Below the pieces are notes generated by a model. It was not told the origin of the DNA and searched no databases. It was given only the letters and a program-made list of their open reading frames with translations. DNA of 64,000 bases from JAFGVL01 sp963662245 (GTDB lineage Bacteria; Bacteroidota; Bacteroidia; Bacteroidales; Paludibacteraceae), in assembly GCA_963662245.2 (NCBI GenBank), contig CAXXVQ010000005.1, forward strand, positions 1 through 64,000, read 5' to 3'. Made by a program: the position numbers and the translations under genes. Of this stretch, positions 31,886-40,678 are shown piece by piece; the stretch's first letter is position 1, and the number at the start of each line of letters is the position of its first letter.

Positions 31886-34800
31886 ATGATTCTATTTTTC
31901 AGAACTCCGGATAAAAGCATTATTGCTGTAGATGCAGTAAACGCTTTTGAAAAAGAAGATGTAAATAAACTAGTTTGGGCATTCAGTGATGCCGAATATA
32001 TCGCAAGCGATAGTCTTGAAGGCTGGTTTGTTGGTCCGCGTCGTGAAATGATTACACCTTGGAGTACCAATGCTGTTGAGATAACTCAAAACATGGGTAT
32101 GTCAGGCATTCTTCGTATTGAGGAATTCTTCCCTGCTGAGAGTGAAAGTATCGAGCACGATGCAATGTTGCAACGCATGTATAATGGTTTAGATCAAGTA
32201 ATCTTTACTATTGATAAAAAGCCTGAACCAATTTTAGAAATTGAGGATATTGCTGCGTTTAATCATCAAGAAGGATTAGCCTTAAGTGATGATGAGGTAG
32301 AGTACCTAAATGAGGTAAGCAAAAAACTTGGTAGAAAATTAACTGATAGTGAAGTTTTTGGATTCTCACAAGTGAATTCAGAACATTGTCGTCATAAAAT
32401 ATTCAACGGAACATATATAATTGATGGTGAAGAAAAAGAAAGTTCATTATTCAAATTAATCCGTAAAACTTCAGAGGAAAATCCTAACCGTTTAGTTTCT
32501 GCTTATAAAGATAATGTGGCTTTCAATGAGGGTCCTGAAATTGAACAATTCTCACCTGCTTCAGCTGAGACTTCTGATTATTTTGAAGTAAAGAAATTTA
32601 AATCAGTAATCTCGTTAAAAGCTGAAACACATAACTTCCCAACCACTGTTGAGCCTTTTAATGGTGCAGCTACCGGAACCGGTGGAGAGATTCGTGACCG
32701 CCTTGGTGGAGGAAAAGCTTCTTTACCAATTGCAGGAACTGCGGTTTATATGACTTCATATCCTCGTACGGAAGAAGGTCGTTTATGGGAAAAAGATTTA
32801 TTTGAGCGTAACTGGTTATACCAAACTCCGGAGCAAATTTTGATAAAAGCATCAAATGGAGCAAGTGATTTTGGTAACAAATTCGGACAACCGCTTATCT
32901 GTGGTTCGTTGTTGACATTTGAACATACTGAAAACAATAAAAAATATGGTTACGATAAAGTAATCATGCTTGCCGGTGGTGTAGGTTACGGAAAATTGAG
33001 CGATAGCTTAAAAGGAACACCTGAAACAGGACAAAAAGTTGTTGTGATGGGTGGTGATAACTACCGTATCGGAATGGGTGGTGGAGCTGTGTCTTCAGTT
33101 GATACCGGTCATTTTGCAAATGCAATTGAGCTAAACGCAGTACAACGCGCTAACCCTGAAATGCAAAAACGCGCAGCGAATGTTGTTCGTGCTTTGGCGG
33201 AAGCTGATCATAACCCGATTGTATCTATTCACGACCACGGTGCCGGTGGACACTTAAACTGTTTGTCAGAGCTTGTGGAAGCTACCGGTGGTAAAATTGA
33301 TATGAGCAAATTACCTGTTGGTGACCCAACATTATCTGCAAAAGAAATTGTAGGTAACGAGAGTCAAGAGCGTATGGGATTGCTTGTAGGTGAAGATAGC
33401 ATTGAGCATATCCGTAAAATTGCTGAACGCGAGCGTGCACCGATGTATGTTGTTGGTGAAACTACCGGTGATATGCAATTTACCTTTGAGCAAGCTGATG
33501 GAAAATGTCCTATCAACATGCCATTGGATTACATGTTCGGTAAACCGCCTCGTACAATTATCACTGATAATACTGTAAAAGAAAAATTTGCTCCAATCGT
33601 AACTGAAGAGAGCAAAATCAACGAATATATTGAGCAAGTTCTTCAATTAGAATCTGTTGCTTGTAAAGACTGGTTAACAAATAAAGTTGACCGCTCTGTA
33701 ACGGGTAAAATTGCTAAACAACAATGTGCCGGAGAAATTCAATTGCCATTGAATGACTGTGGTGTAGTTGCTTTGGATTACCGTGGAACTAAAGGAATTG
33801 CTACTTCTATCGGTCATGCGCCGTTAGCAGCTATGATTAACCCATGTGCAGGTTCAATTTTGTCAATTGCTGAATCTTTAACAAATATCATCTTCGCTCC
33901 ATTGACTGAAGGTCTTGACAGTGTGTCATTAAGTGCAAACTGGATGTGGCCTTGTAAAAATCCTGGTGAAGATGCTCGTTTATACAAAGCAGTTGAGGCA
34001 TGTAGTGAGTTTGCTTGTGAATTAGGAATCAATATTCCTACAGGTAAAGATTCACTTTCTATGACTCAAAAATATGGTGATGAGAAAGTATTCTCTCCCG
34101 GAACTGTGATTATCTCAGCGGGAGCAGAAGTAGAAGATGTGAAAAAAGTGGTTTCTCCAGTGTTGGTAAACAATTCGAAAACTTACTTAATGCATGTTGA
34201 CTTCTCTTTTGATTCTCACAAATTAGGTGGTTCTGCACTTGGGCAAATCCTTAATAAATTAGGTGATGAAGTGCCAACAGTGAAATATCCTGAATATTTC
34301 CGTGATGCATTTAATACAGTTCAAGAGCTTATCAATAAAGACTTAATTCTTGCCGGTCACGATATTTCTGCGGGTGGTTTATTAACTGCTATGTTAGAAA
34401 TGACATTTGGTAATGCTGAAGGTGGATTGAGCATCAACCTTGACGGAATTGAAGAAGATGACCTGGTGAAAATCTTATTTGCTGAAAACCCCGGTATTTT
34501 AATTCAGGTAAGCGATAAGAAAGAGGTTCAAAAAATATTGGAAGAGAATGGAATTGGTTATGCTGTAATTGGTCAGCCAACCGATGAGCGTCATGTAATG
34601 GTTGAAAAAGATGGTGTAAGCTATCAATTCGGAATTGATTACTTGCGTGACCTTTGGTTCAAAACTTCTTATTTATTAGATAGAAAACAAAGTGGTGTTA
34701 AATGTGCTGAGGCTCGTTTTGAGAATTACAAAGCGCAACCGCTTCAATTTACTTTCAATCCTGAGTTCAAAGGTAAATTTTCACAATACGGAATATCTCA

Positions 34801-35575
34801 AGACCGTGATGGAAAATCAGGCATCAAAGCAGCGATCATTCGTGAAAAAGGAACAAACGGTGAGCGTGAAATGGCTTACGCAATGTACCTTGCAGGAATG
34901 GATGTGAAAGATGTGCACATGACAGACTTAACTTCAGGTCGCGAAACATTGGAAGATGTGAACTTGGTAGTATTCTGTGGTGGATTCTCTAACTCAGATG
35001 TGCTTGGTTCTGCTAAAGGTTGGGCAGGAGGTTTCTTGTATAACGAGAAAGCTAAACAAACTCTAGCAAACTATTATGCACGCCCTGATACATTAAGTCT
35101 TGGTATCTGTAACGGATGTCAGTTGATGGTTGAATTAAATCTATTGAATCCAGAGCATGATGAAAGACCACGCATGTTACATAATGACTCTCATAAATTT
35201 GAGTCAAACTTTGTGGGCTTAACTATCCCATCAAATAAATCTGTAATGTTTGGTTCATTATCAGGCAGTAAATTAGGTGTTTGGGTAGCTCACGGAGAAG
35301 GGAAATTCCATTTGCCAAAAGCTGAAAGTGAATACAATATCATTGCAAAATATTCTTACGAAGGATATCCTGCAAACCCTAACGGTTCTGCATACAATGT
35401 GGCAGGTATCTGCTCTCAAAATGGTCGTCACCTTGCAATGATGCCTCACTTGGAGCGTGCTATCTTCCCATGGCAATGGGCACACTATCCGTTAAATCGC
35501 AAAAACGAAGACCAAGTAACTCCTTGGATTGAAGCTTTCGTTAATGCGAAAAACTGGATTGAGAATAACAAATAG
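31886..35575 (+). CDS. purL: Phosphoribosylformylglycinamidine synthase, large single-chain type
   Basis: A 1229-aa purine-biosynthesis enzyme converting FGAR to FGAM with glutamine and ATP. It is the fused form: an N-terminal PurS-like domain, FGAM synthase domains with 'FSQVNSEHCRHKIFNGTY' and 'ETHNFPTTVEPFNGAATGTG', and a C-terminal class I glutamine amidotransferase domain with nucleophile Cys in 'LGICNGCQLMVEL', plus 'HGEGKFHLP' and 'MMPHLERAIFPWQW'. Slightly shorter than the roughly 1295-aa proteobacterial enzyme, as usual in Bacteroidota. Good promoter upstream; prfA follows after 75 bases. Confidence 0.97.
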   Translation: MILFFRTPDKSIIAVDAVNAFEKEDVNKLVWAFSDAEYIASDSLEGWFVGPRREMITPWSTNAVEITQNMGMSGILRIEEFFPAESESIEHDAMLQRMYNGLDQVIFTIDKKPEPILEIEDIAAFNHQEGLALSDDEVEYLNEVSKKLGRKLTDSEVFGFSQVNSEHCRHKIFNGTYIIDGEEKESSLFKLIRKTSEENPNRLVSAYKDNVAFNEGPEIEQFSPASAETSDYFEVKKFKSVISLKAETHNFPTTVEPFNGAATGTGGEIRDRLGGGKASLPIAGTAVYMTSYPRTEEGRLWEKDLFERNWLYQTPEQILIKASNGASDFGNKFGQPLICGSLLTFEHTENNKKYGYDKVIMLAGGVGYGKLSDSLKGTPETGQKVVVMGGDNYRIGMGGGAVSSVDTGHFANAIELNAVQRANPEMQKRAANVVRALAEADHNPIVSIHDHGAGGHLNCLSELVEATGGKIDMSKLPVGDPTLSAKEIVGNESQERMGLLVGEDSIEHIRKIAERERAPMYVVGETTGDMQFTFEQADGKCPINMPLDYMFGKPPRTIITDNTVKEKFAPIVTEESKINEYIEQVLQLESVACKDWLTNKVDRSVTGKIAKQQCAGEIQLPLNDCGVVALDYRGTKGIATSIGHAPLAAMINPCAGSILSIAESLTNIIFAPLTEGLDSVSLSANWMWPCKNPGEDARLYKAVEACSEFACELGINIPTGKDSLSMTQKYGDEKVFSPGTVIISAGAEVEDVKKVVSPVLVNNSKTYLMHVDFSFDSHKLGGSALGQILNKLGDEVPTVKYPEYFRDAFNTVQELINKDLILAGHDISAGGLLTAMLEMTFGNAEGGLSINLDGIEEDDLVKILFAENPGILIQVSDKKEVQKILEENGIGYAVIGQPTDERHVMVEKDGVSYQFGIDYLRDLWFKTSYLLDRKQSGVKCAEARFENYKAQPLQFTFNPEFKGKFSQYGISQDRDGKSGIKAAIIREKGTNGEREMAYAMYLAGMDVKDVHMTDLTSGRETLEDVNLVVFCGGFSNSDVLGSAKGWAGGFLYNEKAKQTLANYYARPDTLSLGICNGCQLMVELNLLNPEHDERPRMLHNDSHKFESNFVGLTIPSNKSVMFGSLSGSKLGVWVAHGEGKFHLPKAESEYNIIAKYSYEGYPANPNGSAYNVAGICSQNGRHLAMMPHLERAIFPWQWAHYPLNRKNEDQVTPWIEAFVNAKNWIENNK

Positions 35576-35650
35576 CTAACATACATTAATTATAATAGTT
35601 GATACGGGATAACTGTGTCAACTATTGTAGTTTTAAGTCAACATATAAAA

Positions 35651-36760
35651 ATGACAGAAAATTCATTAATACAAAAATTAGAAGGACTTGAGCATAAGTT
35701 CGAAGAAATATCAACCCTGATTACTGACCCATCAGTAATTTCAGACCAAAAACGCTATGTGAAGCTGAATAAGGAATATCGTGATTTAGAAAGAATCCTT
35801 GAAGCAAAAAATAAATACCAAACCATGTTGCGCGGTATTGAGGAAGCTAAAGAAATTCTGGATACAGAAAACGATGCTGATATGCGCGAAATGGCAAAAG
35901 CTGAGATAGACGAGTTGGAACCACAGGTGGAGCCAATGGAAGAAGAGATCAAACTTTTGCTTATTCCTGCTGACCCTGAAGACGGTAAAAATGCTATTAT
36001 GGAGATTCGTGGTGGAACAGGAGGTGATGAGGCTGCTATTTTTGCCGGAGACCTTTATCGTATGTATCAAAAATACTGCGAGATAAAAGGTTGGCGTATG
36101 GAAGTTACCAGCTTTAATGAGGGTACTTCAGGTGGTTTCAAGGAAATCGTTGTGATGGTTTCGGGTGAGAATGTATACGGAACTTTGAAATATGAATCAG
36201 GAGTTCACCGTGTACAACGCGTTCCGCAAACAGAAACACAAGGTCGTGTGCATACCTCAGCTGCAACTATTGCAGTTCTACCTGAGGCAGATGAACTTGA
36301 TGTGGAAATTAGAGAAGGTGAAATTAAATGGGATACTTTCCGTTCGAGTGGTGCGGGAGGTCAAAATGTAAATAAGGTAGAGTCTGGTGTTCGTCTGCGT
36401 TATATGTGGAAAAACCCTAATACGGGGATTGCTGAGGAAATCCTTATTGAGTGTACTGAGACTCGCGACCAGCCTAAAAATAAAGAGCGTGCTTTATCTC
36501 GCCTGCGTACTTTGATCTATGATCGTGAGCATCAAAAATATATTGATGATATTGCTGCTCGTCGTAAAACGATGGTAAGTACAGGTGACCGTTCGGCAAA
36601 AATTCGTACTTATAATTATCCTCAAGGTCGTATTACTGATCACCGTATCAACCTTACTATTTATAACCTTCAGTCATTTATGGATGGTGATATTCAAGGG
36701 GTAATTGACCAATTAATCATTGCTGAAAATGCTGAACGCTTGAAAGAAAGCGAACTTTAG
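35651..36760 (+). CDS. prfA: Peptide chain release factor 1
   Basis: A 369-aa translation terminator recognising UAA and UAG. The peptidyl-tRNA hydrolysis motif 'SSGAGGQNVNKVESGVRL' holds GGQ. A P-x-T-like anticodon motif lies within 'GVHRVQRVPQTETQGRVHTS', and the C-terminal 'RTYNYPQGRITDHRINLT' is diagnostic of RF1. ATG at 35651 (MTENSLIQKLEG) fits the family start; the longer in-frame start at 35615 adds an unlikely N-terminal tail. Confidence 0.95.
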   Translation: MTENSLIQKLEGLEHKFEEISTLITDPSVISDQKRYVKLNKEYRDLERILEAKNKYQTMLRGIEEAKEILDTENDADMREMAKAEIDELEPQVEPMEEEIKLLLIPADPEDGKNAIMEIRGGTGGDEAAIFAGDLYRMYQKYCEIKGWRMEVTSFNEGTSGGFKEIVVMVSGENVYGTLKYESGVHRVQRVPQTETQGRVHTSAATIAVLPEADELDVEIREGEIKWDTFRSSGAGGQNVNKVESGVRLRYMWKNPNTGIAEEILIECTETRDQPKNKERALSRLRTLIYDREHQKYIDDIAARRKTMVSTGDRSAKIRTYNYPQGRITDHRINLTIYNLQSFMDGDIQGVIDQLIIAENAERLKESEL

Positions 36761-36833
36761 CGAGAAGCTAGGATTGAGAGGTTAGGAATGAGCAAAATAG
36801 TAATAGAATAGAGTCTCTACTGCGATTTTGGTA

Positions 36834-36851
36834 CCTGAGCGTAGTCGAAGG
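36834..36851. repeat. Half-site of the GAGCGNAGTCGAA palindromic repeat
   Basis: CCTGAGCGTAGTCGAAGG matches 17 of 18 bases of the right arm of the element at 5047-5064. Lies in the prfA-pyrF gap. Confidence 0.65.
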
Positions 36852-36900
36852 CACAAACAAAATAACCATTTAACCAAAACAACAAATAACCATATATTTC

Positions 36901-37731
36901 ATGACAGCAACTGAATTATTCGAAAATATTAAACGCAAGAAATCATTTTTATGCGTTGGATTAGATACTGATATCCAAAAAATCCCTGAGCATCTTTTTG
37001 ACCAAGATGGAGATGCAATGTTTGAGTTTAACAAAGCAATCATTGATGCTACAGCTGATTTATGCGTTGCTTACAAGCCAAACTTAGCTTTTTATGAAAG
37101 TATTGGTTTAGAAGGTTGGGAAGTGTTAGAACGCACAGTGGAATATATCCGTACAAATTATCCAGACCAATTTATTATTGCTGATGCAAAACGCGGTGAT
37201 ATCGGTAATACATCTCAAATGTATGCTCGTACATTCTTTGGTAATATGGATTTTGACACAGTTACTGTTGCTCCGTATATGGGTGAAGATTCTGTAACTC
37301 CATTTTTATCATACGAAGGAAAATGGGTGACTCTTCTAGCATTGACATCTAATAAAGGAGCTTTTGATTTTCAGTTTATTGAAGATAAAGAAACCGGAGA
37401 TCGTTTGTTTGAAACAGTTTTGAAAACATCTCAAAAATGGGGCACAACAGATAATTTGATGTATGTAGTAGGTGCAACGAAAGCTGAAATGTTGACAGAT
37501 ATTCGTGCAATTGTTCCAGATCATTTTTTATTGGTACCGGGTGTAGGTGCACAAGGAGGTAGCTTAAGCGAGGTTGCTAAATATGGTATGAATAGTCAAT
37601 GTGGTTTGTTAGTGAATTCTTCTCGTCAAATTATTTATGCTGATAGCACTGAAAACTTTGCAAATGCTGCAAGAGTTGAAGCTTTGAAAGTGCAGGAAGA
37701 AATGGCTGAACACCTAAAAGCTATACTATAA
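36901..37731 (+). CDS. pyrF: Orotidine-5'-phosphate decarboxylase, type 2
   Basis: A 276-aa enzyme making UMP from OMP. The type 2 signature is 'IADAKRGDIGNTSQMYA' with catalytic Lys and Asp. The N-terminal 'KSFLCVGLDTDIQKIP' and the phosphate-binding 'LLVPGVGAQGG' are also present. Its stop overlaps the ATG of the next gene (TAATG), so pyrF is translationally linked to the start of the Dar-like cluster. It may share its promoter with that cluster. Confidence 0.96.
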   Translation: MTATELFENIKRKKSFLCVGLDTDIQKIPEHLFDQDGDAMFEFNKAIIDATADLCVAYKPNLAFYESIGLEGWEVLERTVEYIRTNYPDQFIIADAKRGDIGNTSQMYARTFFGNMDFDTVTVAPYMGEDSVTPFLSYEGKWVTLLALTSNKGAFDFQFIEDKETGDRLFETVLKTSQKWGTTDNLMYVVGATKAEMLTDIRAIVPDHFLLVPGVGAQGGSLSEVAKYGMNSQCGLLVNSSRQIIYADSTENFANAARVEALKVQEEMAEHLKAIL

Positions 37732-38213
37732 TGAAACTAAGAGTTGTCTTTTTTTTATTACTGTCATTGCCACTAATATATTGTAGCGGTATAAACAGGG
37801 AGGTTTTTTATAAAGCCTTTACAACAGGAGATTTGTCAGAAATTAATTCTGTCATATCAACATTGAATAATGAAAAGCAAACTTCATTGAATAAGGCATA
37901 TACTGGCGCTCTGAAAATGAAAAAAGCATCTTTGCTAACACTTCCGATTGAGAAATTAAAGGTTTTTAAAGAGGGTGCCCTCTTATTGGAAAAAGAGATT
38001 GCAGAAAACGAATCAAATAGTGAGTATAGATTTTTGCGTTTAGTAATACAAGAAAATGCTCCTAAAATACTTGGCTACAATAAGAATATTGACGATGATC
38101 GTGTAGTAGTTGTTAAATCCTATGAAAACATGAATTCTACACTTCGTAAGTATGTTATGTCGTTCAGTGAACAGTCAAAAGTGCTTAACCCGTCAGATTT
38201 ATCAAGGAAATGA
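37731..38213 (+). CDS. Putative lipoprotein at the head of the Dar-like cluster
   Basis: A 160-aa protein starting 'MKLRVVFFLLLSLPLIYC', with a lipobox-like L-I-Y-C (Cys18), so a lipoprotein is likely. The rest is largely helical and charged, without a recognised domain; 'EYRFLRLVIQENAPKILGY' is the most distinctive stretch. It overlaps pyrF by one base and the DarA-like gene by four bases (ATGA), which ties it to the cluster. A role in the envelope part of biosynthesis or export is an inference from position only. Confidence 0.7.
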   Translation: MKLRVVFFLLLSLPLIYCSGINREVFYKAFTTGDLSEINSVISTLNNEKQTSLNKAYTGALKMKKASLLTLPIEKLKVFKEGALLLEKEIAENESNSEYRFLRLVIQENAPKILGYNKNIDDDRVVVVKSYENMNSTLRKYVMSFSEQSKVLNPSDLSRK

Positions 38214-39130
38214 ATAGTGTAGAAAAAATATTAGTTGTTTATTATACTCAATCGGGACAGTTAGAGGAGATTATAAATAATTTTATATCTCCGCTTCATG
38301 CTTATGATCTGGATGTAGTAAAGTATAGTCCCAAAGTTGAATACCCATTTCCGTGGACTGATAAGGAGTTTTGGGATGTAATGCCAGAATCAGTTCTTGA
38401 AACTCCGGTTGAATTATCACCAATCAATTATAAGCATGATAAATATGATTTGGTAATATTGGGTTACCAACCTTGGTATTTATCTCCGTCAATACCAACT
38501 TCCTCATTGTTACAAGATAATGATTTTTTAAAAAGAATAAGGGATACACCTGTAATCTCTGTTATTGGCTCAAGAAATATGTGGATTAATTCACAAGAGT
38601 CAATTGTAAAAAGAATACATTCAGCAGGAGGAAGATTGATTGGGAATGTTCCGTTTATTGATAGGAGCCAAAATCAAATTAGTGCGTTGACAATACTTCA
38701 TTGGATGTTGACCGGAAAGAAAACGAGGAAATTTGGTATCTTTCCGAAACCGGGAGTTTCTGATGATGATATTGCTTTTGCAAGTGAATATGGGGACATA
38801 TTGGCTGATGCAGTTTTAAATAATAGCATCGAAGATATTCAAAAAAGTTTTTTTGCAAAAGGTGAAATTTGGATAGGAACTGACATTCTTTTTATTGAAG
38901 GTAAAGCCAAAAGAATCTTTAAAATTTGGTCATTTTTCATTAAAAAGTTTGGAAAGCCAAAAAGGAAAAGAAATCTACTGTTGCTAGTGTTTAAATACTA
39001 TCTAATTGTCGCTCTTTTTGTTATAGCTCCAATAGTGTTATCTTTGTATTTTTTATTTGTTGTACCCTTAACTTTTAGAGGTATTGCTAAGAAAAAAGAA
39101 TATCTTTGTGAAAATTATTCAAAATGGTAG
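38210..39130 (+). CDS. darA: DarA-like dialkylresorcinol condensing enzyme / aromatase
   Basis: A 306-aa protein of the family annotated as dialkylresorcinol condensing enzyme DarA. Residues 7-20 resemble a flavodoxin-type phosphate loop ('ILVVYYTQSGQLEE'), followed by 'KYDLVILGYQPWYLSPS' and 'PVISVIGSRNMWINSQE'. The C terminus (about 255-292) is hydrophobic and probably membrane-anchored. In characterised systems DarA acts as an aromatase on the cyclohexanedione formed by DarB. The neighbouring DarB-like ketosynthase overlaps by seven bases. Assignment is by sequence recognition and the darA-darB pairing. Confidence 0.75.
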   Translation: MNSVEKILVVYYTQSGQLEEIINNFISPLHAYDLDVVKYSPKVEYPFPWTDKEFWDVMPESVLETPVELSPINYKHDKYDLVILGYQPWYLSPSIPTSSLLQDNDFLKRIRDTPVISVIGSRNMWINSQESIVKRIHSAGGRLIGNVPFIDRSQNQISALTILHWMLTGKKTRKFGIFPKPGVSDDDIAFASEYGDILADAVLNNSIEDIQKSFFAKGEIWIGTDILFIEGKAKRIFKIWSFFIKKFGKPKRKRNLLLLVFKYYLIVALFVIAPIVLSLYFLFVVPLTFRGIAKKKEYLCENYSKW

Positions 39131-40266
39131 AAGTTTACATAAATAAAACAGCATCGTATTTCCCGAATAAGCCGATAGCCAATGATCAAATGGAGTTGTA
39201 TTTGGGTAGAATTGACGGGAAACCATCAAAATCAAAACCTATAGTATTAAGAAATAATGGTATCGAAAGCAGATTTTATGCTTTGGATGAAAATAGAAAC
39301 TCCACCCACACTAATGCAGAATTAACTGCTACTGCAATAAGAAATCTATTCACTGATAATCCTGAAGCAATAAAAAGCATTGATATGCTTAGTTGTGGAA
39401 CTACCACACCGGATCAGTTATTACCATCTCATGCAATAATGGTACATGGATTACTTCCAGAGACAAATAATATTGAGGTTGTATCGAACTCCGGTTCATG
39501 TTGCTCAGGTATGCATGCGTTTAAGTATGCGTATCTGTCTGTTAAGTCAGGAGAGAAAACAAGTGTAGTCTGTGCCGGATCAGAGAGAGTGTCTGCAGTG
39601 TTGAAATCAGAATTGTTTGAGGAGGAGGTTAAGACTCTAGAAGCCTTAGATGAAAATCCATACATTGCTTTTGAAAAGGATTTCCTAAGATGGATGTTAT
39701 CTGATGGAGCCGGTGCATTTTTGTTGGAAAACAAGAAAAATGATAATGGAATTTCATTGAAAGTTGAATGGGTCGAGTTATTTTCTTTTGCCAACCAAAT
39801 GGAACCATGTATGTATATGGGTGCAGAAAAAAATGACGACGGTTCTTTAAATAGTTATTTGCACTATACAACAAAAGAAATTGGTGATAAATCTGTTTTG
39901 AGTTTGAAACAAGATGTGAAAATATTAAAAGACAATATTGTACAGCTTGGTTTCAATGGATTAAAAGATATTTTGGACAGACGAGGAGTGGCAGTTGAAG
40001 ATATTGATTATTTATTGCCTCATATGTCCAGTTACTTTTTTAAATCAAAGATATACGAGACTTTAGAGAATAATAATATAGCTATACCATACGATAAATG
40101 GTATACGAATCTTAAAACTAAAGGAAATATTGGTGCCGGATCAATATATATAATGCTTGATGGCTTAATTGAGAGCGGAGTGTTGAAATCAGGTGATAAA
40201 CTTCTTTTGGCAGTTCCAGAGAGTGCTCGTTTCTCTTATGCATTTAGTTTGTTAACCGTTTGCTAA
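39124..40266 (+). CDS. darB: DarB-like ketosynthase (KAS III fold)
   Basis: A 380-aa thiolase-fold condensing enzyme. The KAS III catalytic triad is present: Cys127 in 'SGSCCSGMHAF', His300 in 'LLPHMSSYFF' and Asn335 in 'KGNIGAGSIY'. The N-terminal half has 'MLSCGTTTPDQLLPSHA', typical of FabH/DarB. In DarA/DarB pathways this enzyme joins two beta-oxoacyl chains head to head, giving 2,5-dialkylcyclohexane-1,3-diones that DarA aromatises. It overlaps the DarA-like gene by seven bases. An ordinary FabH role is less likely given the cluster. Confidence 0.82.
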   Translation: MVEVYINKTASYFPNKPIANDQMELYLGRIDGKPSKSKPIVLRNNGIESRFYALDENRNSTHTNAELTATAIRNLFTDNPEAIKSIDMLSCGTTTPDQLLPSHAIMVHGLLPETNNIEVVSNSGSCCSGMHAFKYAYLSVKSGEKTSVVCAGSERVSAVLKSELFEEEVKTLEALDENPYIAFEKDFLRWMLSDGAGAFLLENKKNDNGISLKVEWVELFSFANQMEPCMYMGAEKNDDGSLNSYLHYTTKEIGDKSVLSLKQDVKILKDNIVQLGFNGLKDILDRRGVAVEDIDYLLPHMSSYFFKSKIYETLENNNIAIPYDKWYTNLKTKGNIGAGSIYIMLDGLIESGVLKSGDKLLLAVPESARFSYAFSLLTVC

Positions 40267-40278
40267 ATAGTTTTATTT

Positions 40279-40674
40279 GTGAGAAAGACCGATATTCCAC
40301 AAGACGATAGTGCATTAAAGGATTTTACCCAAGAGGTGTGTTATGTTAAAGATGACACAGGTAAATACGATACAGCATTAAGCAGTGGTTGGAGTGTTAA
40401 AGCAACAGCTTTGGAGAATGCATGGTCAGATGTAAATGAAAGCATTGAAAATGCACGCAGTTTGGTTGAATCAGGGAAAAAGAGTCCAATTTACTTTCAC
40501 ATGCACAAGCACATGATGAATGTGTCCCTTTTATCTTCATACACAAATATAAGTTTTATAAGAGTTTGGTTGCATATGAACCCATTCGTTTTTAAGAGAA
40601 TAAAACCTGTGACTTTAAATCGTTATGCTAAGGTTTTTAAGGTTGAGGTGGTGGATTTATGTAAGCTAAAATAA
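40279..40674 (+). CDS. Unknown 131-aa protein of the Dar-like cluster, GTG start
   Basis: A protein of 131 aa that appears to start at GTG (40279); no ATG is well placed, since the first internal Met lies beyond residue 70. It has no signal peptide. The sequence has a charged N-terminal half ('YVKDDTGKYDTALSSGWSVK', 'ENAWSDVNESIENARSLVES') and a histidine-rich centre ('YFHMHKHMMN'). No family is recognised. It lies 12 bases after darB and four bases before the BtrH-like gene, so it is inside the operon. A role with the BtrH-like transferase or the ketosynthases is possible. Confidence 0.65.
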   Translation: MRKTDIPQDDSALKDFTQEVCYVKDDTGKYDTALSSGWSVKATALENAWSDVNESIENARSLVESGKKSPIYFHMHKHMMNVSLLSSYTNISFIRVWLHMNPFVFKRIKPVTLNRYAKVFKVEVVDLCKLK

Positions 40675-40678
40675 GAGA

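Noticed and set aside
36761..36900. Riboswitch or attenuator before pyrF
   Set aside because: Apart from the repeat half-site, no convincing stem-loop or leader peptide was found.
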